17,121 nucleotides of DNA from Methylophilaceae bacterium (GTDB lineage: Bacteria > Pseudomonadota > Gammaproteobacteria > Burkholderiales > Methylophilaceae), in the NCBI GenBank assembly GCA_010031285.1, contig RHAY01000006.1, forward strand, positions 1 through 17,121, read 5' to 3'. Shown here piece after piece: positions 1 to 6,446 of the stretch. Every line of letters starts with the position of its first letter. Position 1 is the first letter of the stretch. The notes under the pieces were generated by a model. The model was not told the DNA's origin. It made no database searches and saw only the letters and a list, made by a program, of their open reading frames with translations. A program made the translations under genes and the position numbers.

Positions 1-696
1 ATTGATTGTGGTTTTGCGATTCAGGATATCTTGTCTAGGTTAGATCGACTTAATGAATCCCCCGAAAATATCTCAGGAATTCTCTTAACTCATGAGCATG
101 AAGATCATGTCAAAGGTGCTTTTAAGCTAGCAAATAAATTCAAAATTCCTATATGGCTTTCTTATGGCACTTTTAAGATGTGTGAAAAACATATGATTAA
201 ATCCTATGAGATTGATTTAAACATTATTGATAGTCACAATGCATTTGAAATAGAGAATTTTGTAATTCAACCCTTTCCAGTGCCCCATGATGCAAGAGAG
301 CCTACTCAATTTGTATTAAGTGATGGCAACCACAAATTAGGCATTTTGACAGACACGGGAAGTTCAACCCCGCATATTGAACAAATGCTTCAGCAACTAG
401 ATGCTCTCATTATAGAATTTAATCACGATCTTAACTTGCTTGAATCAAGTGAGTATACATACAGCTTAAAGAAAAGAATCAGCAGTAAATTAGGCCATTT
501 GGACAATCAAACCGCAGCGGAAATTTTGGGTAAAATTCAATTTAAACAATTAAAACATCTTGTTGCAGCGCATTTGAGTGAAAAAAATAATACTGAAGAT
601 TTAGTCAAAGAAGCTATTGTCGGAAGAATTGGTTGTGAGCGTGATTGGATAAAAATCGCAACACAAATTGAAGGAACGTCTTGGCAAGTAATATAA
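1..696 (+). CDS. MBL-fold metallo-hydrolase, YycJ/WalJ-like (5' end cut off by window)
   Basis: This is the 3' part of a metallo-beta-lactamase-fold hydrolase. The frame is open from base 1 (IDCGF...), so the real start lies upstream. The TTG at 31 is internal, because the residues before it match the usual family beginning (L)IDCGF. The metal-binding signature THEHEDH covers codons 30-36. Other family marks follow: PVPHDA, a TDTGSSTPH segment, EFNHD, a GHLDNQTAAE segment and a late AAHLSEKNN segment. These fit the small single-domain YycJ-type branch, which is related to WalJ and to some exonuclease-like enzymes. The natural substrate in proteobacteria is not established, so I assign no specific reaction. 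A strong terminator overlaps the stop codon, so this is the last gene of its transcript. The family call is firm; the function is open. Confidence 0.88.
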   Translation: MDCGFAIQDILSRLDRLNESPENISGILLTHEHEDHVKGAFKLANKFKIPIWLSYGTFKMCEKHMIKSYEIDLNIIDSHNAFEIENFVIQPFPVPHDAREPTQFVLSDGNHKLGILTDTGSSTPHIEQMLQQLDALIIEFNHDLNLLESSEYTYSLKKRISSKLGHLDNQTAAEILGKIQFKQLKHLVAAHLSEKNNTEDLVKEAIVGRIGCERDWIKIATQIEGTSWQVI

Positions 697-724
697 AAAA
701 AGCCGGTATAAAACCGGCTTTTTT
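696..724. terminator. Bidirectional intrinsic terminator
   Basis: A perfect 12-bp stem pairs 696-707 (AAAAAAGCCGGT) with 713-724 (ACCGGCTTTTTT) around a 5-base loop. The GC core is followed by a T run on either strand, because the left arm begins with six A and the right arm ends with six T. It can therefore stop the MBL gene from the left and the small lipoprotein gene from the right, which fits the convergent arrangement. Confidence 0.92.
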
Positions 725-749
725 ATTCATACAATAGATAAATTATCTA

Positions 750-881
750 TTATTTAGCTTCAGCAGCTGGAGCAGCTTCAGCAGCTGGAGCTGCATCAGC
801 AGCAGGTGCAGCTTCTTCTTTTTTGCCGCATGCTGTTAAACCGATAGCTAATAATAAAGCGATAAGTAGTGAACGTGTCAT
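750..881 (-). CDS. Small Ala/Pro-rich lipoprotein, 43 aa
   Basis: This short minus-strand gene starts with ATG at 881 and stops with TAA at 750. It encodes 43 residues. The N-terminus is a lipoprotein signal: MTR, a hydrophobic run (residues 4-16) and the lipobox LTAC with Cys18 as the predicted lipidated residue. After GKKEE come three hexapeptide units, AAPAAD, AAPAAE and AAPAAE (residues 24-41), ending in AK. A Shine-Dalgarno AAGGA (plus-strand TCCTT at 888-892) lies 6 bases before the start. The mature part is about 26 residues with no fold I recognise, and may act as a flexible anionic tether at a membrane. It lacks the GxKGPLY-type sequence expected of LptM/YifL, so I do not call it that. 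It has a candidate promoter upstream and a shared terminator downstream. The existence of the gene is well supported; its role is unknown. Confidence 0.85.
   Translation of the reverse strand: MTRSLLIALLLAIGLTACGKKEEAAPAADAAPAAEAAPAAEAK
759..812 (-). repeat. Three tandem 18-bp repeats inside the lipoprotein gene
   Basis: The units are 759-776, 777-794 and 795-812. The first two differ at one base; the third has several changes but keeps the same hexapeptide pattern (AAPAA followed by E or D). The in-frame 18-base period means unit number can change without breaking the reading frame. Confidence 0.85.
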
Positions 882-936
882 TTTTAATCCTTAAAATTAT
901 TGTTAAAATCGGGGCCTAAGACGACTCCTGGGGATT

Positions 937-966
937 ATTCTACAACAAAACAAACTAGATAGTTAA
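937..966 (-). promoter_or_regulatory. Candidate sigma70 promoter for the small lipoprotein
   Basis: On the minus strand, TTAACT (961-966 reversed) lies 18 bases before TAGAAT (937-942 reversed). These match 4 of 6 and 5 of 6 consensus bases. Initiation would fall near 930, giving a leader of about 50 bases before the ATG at 881. The leader would include a GC-rich block (910-934) that stands out from the AT-rich surroundings. It is a pattern match only. Confidence 0.4.
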
Positions 967-969
967 ATA

Positions 970-2121
970 TTATTGAATAAAATCAATAAATCCAGAGAGA
1001 TACAGGGGAAGTAAAATTATCCCCAAAGCGTTTAAATCTTTCTTGTCTAAATTCGGTTTAAAAGAGATTTTTCGGTCATTTGCAAGTTGCCTTAGTTGAA
1101 CAGCATATTTCTTATTGGCTTCTATAAATTCACCATTCATATAAAAGTTATTTTTGATATAAAGCATTCTTGTTTTAGGGTTCAGTACTAGTGTTTTTTT
1201 TGAAAGATCTTTTTTAAAGACTTCAAGGGATATTGGTTTTGGCGCTTGGAAAATAGCAGTTTCAATTGGATCAGTAAGTAATTGACCGATAAAAGTATTG
1301 ATTGAATTTTTATTCCAACGCAATTGATTGACGATCTGTTGAATTTTATGAATCATATTTTGATTGATTTCAGCTGGATTTTTTTGAAGTTTTAAATTTG
1401 GATCCTTATATAAATCATTTTTGTTTGTGCTCAAGTTATCTTGAATAAAATCTAAAAATTTAGATTGGATTTCAAACCTAGCAGGCGCTCTAAAGCCAAC
1501 AGAATAAGTTAGACAATCATCACTATGTGAGATACCCCAGTGACCAATATTGGGCGGTAAATAGAGCATGTCACCGGGTTTAAGTATCCAAAAATTTTTA
1601 CTCTTAAAATTGGTAATAATTTTAATGGCTGATTTTTGATCTAGAGTAAATTCTTTTTGTTCGCTAATCCTCCATTCCCTTTCACCTTTTGCTTGAAATA
1701 AAAATACATCATAGGAGTCAAAATGAGGGCCAACACTTCCTTCTTTTGATGCATAACTCACCATTAAATCATCAAGCCTTGCATATGGAATAAACTTAAA
1801 AAAATTTAGAAATGAGTCGGCAAAAGAAAAATGATGATTCATATTTTGAACAAGAACAGTCCAAGGTGCACCCTTTTTTTTGGGAAAGTCTGATTTTTTG
1901 AAAGGACCGTACTTCACTTGCCACAAGCCTCTCTTAAATTCTATGAGACGAGATATTGATTCTTCGTTTTGTGCAATTTTAAGAAGATCTTTTTTTGTGA
2001 TGGGAGACTGAAAATTTTCAATTGCATTTCTAATTAAGAGTGGTTTTTTTTGCCAATACTTTTTTAGGAAGGTATCAACCGATATTTTTCCTAAAATATG
2101 ATTTTTACGAGTGAATCGCAT
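970..2121 (-). CDS. roxA: Ribosomal protein L16 arginine 3-hydroxylase (JmjC/cupin), RoxA
   Basis: This 383-residue protein belongs to the RoxA/YcfD branch of Fe(II)- and 2-oxoglutarate-dependent oxygenases. In E. coli the family hydroxylates an arginine of ribosomal protein L16. The iron ligands are visible as H133 and D135 (GPHFDSYDVF) and H194 in LPPNIGHWG. The lines FQAKGEREWRI and YSVGFRAP are strongly characteristic. The N-terminus carries the expected FLKKYWQKKPLLIRNA segment. The C-terminal ~150 residues form the usual dimerization and winged-helix part. Full length fits the family. The ATG at 2121 is the only start that precedes the conserved N-terminal block closely. The gene diverges from pyrD across 46 bases. 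Only a weak AAGG is seen upstream as a ribosome site. Confidence 0.93.
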   Translation of the reverse strand: MRFTRKNHILGKISVDTFLKKYWQKKPLLIRNAIENFQSPITKKDLLKIAQNEESISRLIEFKRGLWQVKYGPFKKSDFPKKKGAPWTVLVQNMNHHFSFADSFLNFFKFIPYARLDDLMVSYASKEGSVGPHFDSYDVFLFQAKGEREWRISEQKEFTLDQKSAIKIITNFKSKNFWILKPGDMLYLPPNIGHWGISHSDDCLTYSVGFRAPARFEIQSKFLDFIQDNLSTNKNDLYKDPNLKLQKNPAEINQNMIHKIQQIVNQLRWNKNSINTFIGQLLTDPIETAIFQAPKPISLEVFKKDLSKKTLVLNPKTRMLYIKNNFYMNGEFIEANKKYAVQLRQLANDRKISFKPNLDKKDLNALGIILLPLYLSGFIDFIQ

Positions 2122-2167
2122 AATATTTATTAAGCCTTATAACTTCCTAAGTTAAAATAACAGAGTT
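2122..2167. promoter_or_regulatory. Divergent roxA/pyrD intergenic promoter region
   Basis: These 46 bases must hold both promoters or parts of them. Toward pyrD, TAAAAT (2153-2158) is a fair -10 box with only a weak TTAAGC 17 bases before it (2130-2135); a start there would leave almost no leader. Toward roxA, TATAAG on the minus strand is a possible -10 without a good -35. A short inverted repeat, AACTT-CCT-AAGTT, spans 2141-2153 and could be an operator or chance. Assignments are tentative. Confidence 0.3.
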
Positions 2168-3181
2168 ATGAGCCACCAATTAATTCGTTCATTGTTATTT
2201 AAGTTTGATGCAGAATTTTCGCACGACTTAACCCTTAAGGCACTATCTCTTTCTAACAAAATTGGCCTTCTGAGTTTTTTAAAGCCCCCCAATCCATGCA
2301 AGCTTAGAACTGTCATGGGTATTCCCTTTCAAAATCCGGTGGGATTGGCTGCAGGACTTGATAAAAACGCAAACTACATTGATGCTTTAGGTAAATTAGG
2401 ATTTGGATTTATTGAAGTTGGAACGATTACTCCAAGACCTCAAACAGGCAATCCAAAACCGAGATTATTTAGATTGCCGGAGGTTCAAGGCATTATTAAT
2501 CGATTTGGGTTTAACAATGTAGGACTTGAAGCTGCAGTAGAAAATATAAGATTAAGTAAATACAAGGGTGTGCTTGGAATTAATATTGGCAAGAATTTTG
2601 ATACGCCGATAGAAAAGGCTGCAGATGATTATCTCTTGTGTATGAAAAAGGTTTATCAATATGCAAATTATATTGCAATCAATATTTCCTCACCCAACAC
2701 AAAAAACTTAAGAGACCTTCAAGAGACTAAGGCGCTAAACATCCTGTTGGCCCAGCTTAAAGAAGAGCAAACTAGGTTAGCTGATTACTATGGACGTTAT
2801 GTCCCTATTGCATTAAAAATTTCACCTGATTTAACAGTAAAACACTTAGATAGAATATCAAAAAGTATCATCAAAAATAGGATTGATGGAGTAATTGCAA
2901 CTAATACAACCATTAGTAGAGAGTCGGTGAGTGATCTTTTTAATGGAAAAGAGGTTGGAGGTATGTCAGGTAAGCCTCTATTTAAATTATCCAATTCAAT
3001 CATTCGTGAATTATATATAAGACTTCAAGGTGAAATTCCAATCATTGGTGTCGGAGGTATTTTTTCTGGTGAAGATGCCTTAGAAAAAATAAATGCAGGT
3101 GCAGAGCTTGTCCAAATTTATTCAGGTCTCGTTTACCAAGGAAGAAAGCTCGTTCTCGATGCTTGTCAATCCATTGGTTAA
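2168..3181 (+). CDS. pyrD: Dihydroorotate dehydrogenase (quinone), class 2
   Basis: PyrD oxidises dihydroorotate to orotate in pyrimidine synthesis and passes electrons through FMN to the membrane quinone pool. The 337 residues match class 2 length. The first ~40 residues form the helical membrane-docking part seen in this class. The FMN-binding NPVGLAAGLDKN has K66. VGTITPRPQTGNPKPRLFRL follows, then INRFGFNN. NISSPNTKNLRDLQ places the catalytic base Ser at 175, as in the E. coli enzyme, which marks class 2 rather than class 1 (Cys). GVGGIFSGEDA and IYSGLVYQG bind the FMN phosphate near the end. A GST-like gene follows within 2 bases of the stop and is probably co-transcribed. No strong Shine-Dalgarno is seen at this ATG. 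Confidence 0.97.
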   Translation: MSHQLIRSLLFKFDAEFSHDLTLKALSLSNKIGLLSFLKPPNPCKLRTVMGIPFQNPVGLAAGLDKNANYIDALGKLGFGFIEVGTITPRPQTGNPKPRLFRLPEVQGIINRFGFNNVGLEAAVENIRLSKYKGVLGINIGKNFDTPIEKAADDYLLCMKKVYQYANYIAINISSPNTKNLRDLQETKALNILLAQLKEEQTRLADYYGRYVPIALKISPDLTVKHLDRISKSIIKNRIDGVIATNTTISRESVSDLFNGKEVGGMSGKPLFKLSNSIIRELYIRLQGEIPIIGVGGIFSGEDALEKINAGAELVQIYSGLVYQGRKLVLDACQSIG

Positions 3182-3183
3182 TA

Positions 3184-3783
3184 ATGTTAGTTAGACCAAG
3201 ACTTTATACATATAGACGCTGCCCGTTCGCGATTCGATCAAGGTTGGCTTTATACCAAGCTAAAATTGATTATGAATCTATAGAAATTTCTCTTAAAGAT
3301 AAACCTAGTGATTTCTTGGCACTCAGCCCTAAAGGAACAGTTCCAGTATTGGTTGATAATAATGGAATAGTGATCGAAGAGAGCTTGGAGATTATGTTCT
3401 GGGCTCTCGATAAATATGATCCAGACCATTGGATCTTAAATGATAATAATTTTAGCCAAGAGCTCATCAATGAAAATGATTTTAATTTTAAGAAAAATTT
3501 AGATCAATATAAATATGCTGATCGCTTTCCTGAACATTCCAAAGAATATTATCGTTCCCAATGTGAAGTTTTTTTAAATTTACTAAATGAAAAATTGAAA
3601 TCAAAAAATTATTTGATGGCAGAAAGAATAAGCCTTGCTGATGTAGCAATTTTCCCTTTTATAAGACAGTTTTATTTGGTAGATGAGGAATGGTTTTTGA
3701 ATTCTAAATATCAGGAACTAAAAAAATGGCTTCAAAGTTTATTAGAGAGCCAAATGTTTAAAGATGTAATGAAAAAAAATTAA
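3184..3783 (+). CDS. Glutathione S-transferase family protein
   Basis: This 199-residue protein has an N-terminal thioredoxin-fold GST domain (about residues 1-75) with YTYRRCPFAIRSRLAL and the cis-proline loop KGTVPVL, followed by EESLEIMFWAL. The C-terminal helical domain includes SLADVAIFPFIRQF. The Cys in the CPFA motif suggests a thiol-type (omega- or glutaredoxin-2-like) activity, such as deglutathionylation, rather than classical conjugation; the substrate is not known. I chose ATG at 3184, because an earlier in-frame TTG (3163) would add seven residues inside pyrD that the family does not have. With the start 2 bases after the pyrD stop, translation is likely coupled. The stop overlaps the clpA stop on the other strand. 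Confidence 0.88.
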   Translation: MLVRPRLYTYRRCPFAIRSRLALYQAKIDYESIEISLKDKPSDFLALSPKGTVPVLVDNNGIVIEESLEIMFWALDKYDPDHWILNDNNFSQELINENDFNFKKNLDQYKYADRFPEHSKEYYRSQCEVFLNLLNEKLKSKNYLMAERISLADVAIFPFIRQFYLVDEEWFLNSKYQELKKWLQSLLESQMFKDVMKKN

Positions 3784-6047
3784 GATTCTTGAAGAACGGC
3801 TTTATTTTCTTCTTCGAAAATCAATTTCACTTTATCGTTGCTATCAATATCAATGGTTACATTGCCGCCATTAGTTAGTTTGCCAAAAAGCAGTTCATCC
3901 GCAAGAGCTTTTCTGATTGTATCTTGAATAAGGCGTGACATCGGTCTTGCACCCATGCTTGGATCAAAACCATTTTTAGCTAGATACGATTTAAGTGCAT
4001 CTGTGAAAGTTGCATCTACTTTTTTCTCATGCAATTGATCTTCTAGCTGCATCAGGAATTTATCGACAACTTTTAAAATCACTTCCTGACTGAGTGGTGC
4101 AAATGATACAGTTGCATCAAGCCTATTTCTAAACTCTGGCGTAAATAAGCGTTTGATTTCTGCTTGTTCATCCCCCATTTTTTTAGATTGTGTAAATCCC
4201 ATAGAAGTTTTTGAGAGCGACTCTGCACCAGCATTCGTTGTCATAATAAGTGTGACATTTCTAAAATCTGTTTTTCTACCATTACTATCTGTTAAAGATC
4301 CATGATCCATGACTTGCAGCAGAATATTAAAAATATCTGGATGTGCTTTTTCAATTTCATCAAGAAGAAGTACACAGTAAGGTTGCTTATTGACGGCTTC
4401 AGTCATGAGTCCGCCTTGGTCAAATCCTACATAGCCTGGCGGAGCTCCGATCAGTCTCGATACTGCATGTCTTTCCATATATTCGCTCATATCAATACGA
4501 ATGAGTTCAATGCCTAAGATATATGCAAGTTGTCGTGCAACTTCTGTTTTTCCGACTCCTGTAGGACCACTAAAGAGAAAATTACCAATTGGTTTATTTG
4601 GTATGCCTAACCCACTTCTTGTCATTTTGATAGCGCTTGCAAGATTTTCAATAGCTTTATCTTGTCCAAAGATTACTGCTTTAAGATCTCGCTCGAGATT
4701 TTTAAGAGCATGCTTGTCATCAGTAGAAATATTTTTTGGTGGTATCTTAGCAATCTTAGCTACGATTTCTTCAATTTCTTTATTAGTAATCACTTTTTTT
4801 TGTTTGTTTTTAGGTAATATTCTTTGTGCAGCTCCAGCCTCATCAATGACATCAATAGCCTTGTCAGGCAGATGCCTATCATTAATATATTTTGCAGAAA
4901 GTTCTGCCGCACTATTAATTGCTGCAACAGAATATTTTACATTATGGTGTTTTTCAAATCTTGATTTAAGGCCTTTCAGGATATTAATCGTATCAAGAAT
5001 ACTTGGTTCATTCACATCAATTTTCTGAAATCTTCTTGAGAGCGCATGGTCTTTTTCAAATACAGTTCTATATTCTTGATATGTCGTTGCCCCAATACAT
5101 TTAATTGAACCATTTGATAGTGCAGGTTTTAGAAGATTAGATGCATCAAGCGTTCCTCCACTTGCTGAGCCTGCACCTATAAGCGTATGAATTTCATCAA
5201 TAAATAAAATAGCATCTTTATGTTCATTAAGTTGCTTCATCACTGCTTTAAGTCTTTGTTCAAAATCTCCACGGTATTTTGTGCCTGCTAATAAAGTACC
5301 CATATCAAGTGAAAATATTGTTGTACTTTCTAGGATGCTTGGGACTTCTTTGTCGACAATTCTCTTCGCGAGCCCTTCGGCGATAGCGGTCTTTCCAACA
5401 CCTGCTTCACCTACTAAAAGAGGATTATTTTTTCTTCGTCTACATAAAGTTTGAACGACACGTTCAATTTCTGAATCACGACCAATCAACGGGTCAATTT
5501 TTCCAGCTAATACCATTTTATTGAGATTAATCGTGTATGTTTCTAGGGCTTTATTTGCTGAAGACTCTTGATCATTTTCTTGTTCAGGAGATGTTTTATG
5601 TATATCACCTTCATTTAATTTGGAAACACCATGCGCAATAAAATTAACAACATCAAGTCGGGTTACTCCCTGTTGATGAAGGAAATAAACAGCGTGCGAA
5701 TCTTTTTCCCCATAAATGGCAACTAATACATTTGCACCATTCACTTCTTTTTTACCAGAAGATTGAACATGAAGCATGGCTCTTTGAATCACTCTTTGAA
5801 ATCCAAGGGTGGGTTGAGTATCAACTTCATCTTCGCCAGATATGGTTGGTGTGTGGTCATCGATATATTGCGCCAAATCATTTCTGAGCGAATCAATATT
5901 TGAGCCGCAAGCTTTAAGTACTTCAGCTGCGGAAGGGTTATCAAGCATAGCAAGAAGTAAATGTTCAACCGTAATAAGTTCATGACGCTTTTGTCTTGCG
6001 TCCATAAATGCCATATGTAGGCTTACTTCAAGTTCTTGAGCAATCAT
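3780..6047 (-). CDS. clpA: ATP-dependent Clp protease ATP-binding subunit ClpA
   Basis: ClpA is the hexameric unfoldase that threads substrates into ClpP. The 755 residues carry the double Clp N-domain (1-~145), an acidic linker, and two AAA+ modules. Module 1 has Walker A GEAGVGKT (213-220) and Walker B ILFIDE (280-285). Module 2 has Walker A GPTGVGKT (494-501) and Walker B VLLLDE (559-564). TPEFRNRLD and the GARPMSRLIQ sensor-2 segment are present. There is no long coiled-coil middle domain, which separates it from ClpB and ClpC. The ClpP-docking tripeptide, IGL in E. coli, appears as MGF (616-618), a permitted form. clpS lies 9 bases upstream, so adaptor and unfoldase are made together. 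No clpP is in the window. The stop overlaps that of the convergent GST gene by 4 bases. Confidence 0.97.
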   Translation of the reverse strand: MIAQELEVSLHMAFMDARQKRHELITVEHLLLAMLDNPSAAEVLKACGSNIDSLRNDLAQYIDDHTPTISGEDEVDTQPTLGFQRVIQRAMLHVQSSGKKEVNGANVLVAIYGEKDSHAVYFLHQQGVTRLDVVNFIAHGVSKLNEGDIHKTSPEQENDQESSANKALETYTINLNKMVLAGKIDPLIGRDSEIERVVQTLCRRRKNNPLLVGEAGVGKTAIAEGLAKRIVDKEVPSILESTTIFSLDMGTLLAGTKYRGDFEQRLKAVMKQLNEHKDAILFIDEIHTLIGAGSASGGTLDASNLLKPALSNGSIKCIGATTYQEYRTVFEKDHALSRRFQKIDVNEPSILDTINILKGLKSRFEKHHNVKYSVAAINSAAELSAKYINDRHLPDKAIDVIDEAGAAQRILPKNKQKKVITNKEIEEIVAKIAKIPPKNISTDDKHALKNLERDLKAVIFGQDKAIENLASAIKMTRSGLGIPNKPIGNFLFSGPTGVGKTEVARQLAYILGIELIRIDMSEYMERHAVSRLIGAPPGYVGFDQGGLMTEAVNKQPYCVLLLDEIEKAHPDIFNILLQVMDHGSLTDSNGRKTDFRNVTLIMTTNAGAESLSKTSMGFTQSKKMGDEQAEIKRLFTPEFRNRLDATVSFAPLSQEVILKVVDKFLMQLEDQLHEKKVDATFTDALKSYLAKNGFDPSMGARPMSRLIQDTIRKALADELLFGKLTNGGNVTIDIDSNDKVKLIFEEENKAVLQES

Positions 6048-6056
6048 AATTTAAGT

Positions 6057-6371
6057 TTATTCAATTTTTTCAATAATACATTGCAAAGGATGTTGGTGTT
6101 CTTTTGCATAGTTTAGCACTTGATTCATTTTTGTTTCAGCAATGTCTACTGGGAATATCCCACAAACACCTAAACCTTCCGTATGTATTTTTAACATTAT
6201 ACGTGTAGCCTCATCAACACTTTTATTAAAAAAACGCTGAATTGTATTTACGACAAATTCCATAGGCGTATAGTCATCATTTAGTATGATAACTTTGTAC
6301 ATACTGGGAAGCTTAGTCTTAGTTTTTTTTGGACTAAGCTTTAGGTCTTCAGTTGCATTTATTTTTGGCAT
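6057..6371 (-). CDS. clpS: ATP-dependent Clp protease adaptor ClpS
   Basis: ClpS binds N-degron proteins through their N-terminal bulky residue and delivers them to ClpA. The 104 residues have a flexible, Lys-rich N-terminal tail (1-~24) followed by the folded core. The pocket residues known from E. coli are all present, with numbers shifted by three: N31, D32, D33, T35, M37, M59 and H63. The sequence VIILNDDYTPMEFV is diagnostic, as is KIHTEGLGVCGIFP. An AGGA Shine-Dalgarno (TCCT at 6380-6383 on plus) sits 8 bases before the ATG. The gene leads straight into clpA, and a 75-base gap separates it from the transporter gene upstream, where a separate promoter could lie. Confidence 0.97.
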   Translation of the reverse strand: MPKINATEDLKLSPKKTKTKLPSMYKVIILNDDYTPMEFVVNTIQRFFNKSVDEATRIMLKIHTEGLGVCGIFPVDIAETKMNQVLNYAKEHQHPLQCIIEKIE

Positions 6372-6399
6372 CAGCTAAATCCTATTGATTATTGTGATT

Positions 6400-6440
6400 A
6401 AAAAAAATAAAAATTCAAGCGATTCTTTAAGAGAATTTTT
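6400..6440 (-). terminator. Weak AT-rich terminator candidate after the CNNM gene
   Basis: Read on the minus strand, AAAAATTC (6433-6440) can pair with GAATTTTT (6409-6416) around 16 bases. A smaller inner hairpin (6422-6426 with 6432-6436) is an alternative. A T-rich run (6400-6413 region) follows. The stem has almost no GC, so it may only attenuate transcription before clpS. Confidence 0.3.
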
Positions 6441-6446
6441 AAGAAA

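Noticed and set aside
31..33. TTG start for the MBL hydrolase
   Set aside because: The frame is open to base 1 and the ten codons before it encode the conserved IDCGF start of the fold, so the gene is truncated by the window edge rather than starting here.
733..751. AT-only hairpin AATAGAT/ATCTATT as a second terminator
   Set aside because: It overlaps the lipoprotein stop codon and has only one G-C pair; the strong GC-cored hairpin at 696-724 is sufficient.
750..881. LptM/YifL identity for the small lipoprotein
   Set aside because: The sequence after the lipidated Cys is GKKEE followed by Ala/Pro repeats and lacks the GPLY-type motif of LptM.
3163..3183. Upstream TTG start for the GST gene
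   Set aside because: It adds seven residues (MSIHWLI) encoded within the pyrD 3' end that do not belong to the GST fold; ATG 3184 begins two residues before the first strand region.
4501..5028. 175-codon plus-strand open frame opposite clpA
   Set aside because: It lies wholly antisense to the conserved AAA+ region of clpA, has no recognisable domain and no ribosome site; it reflects the codon use of clpA.
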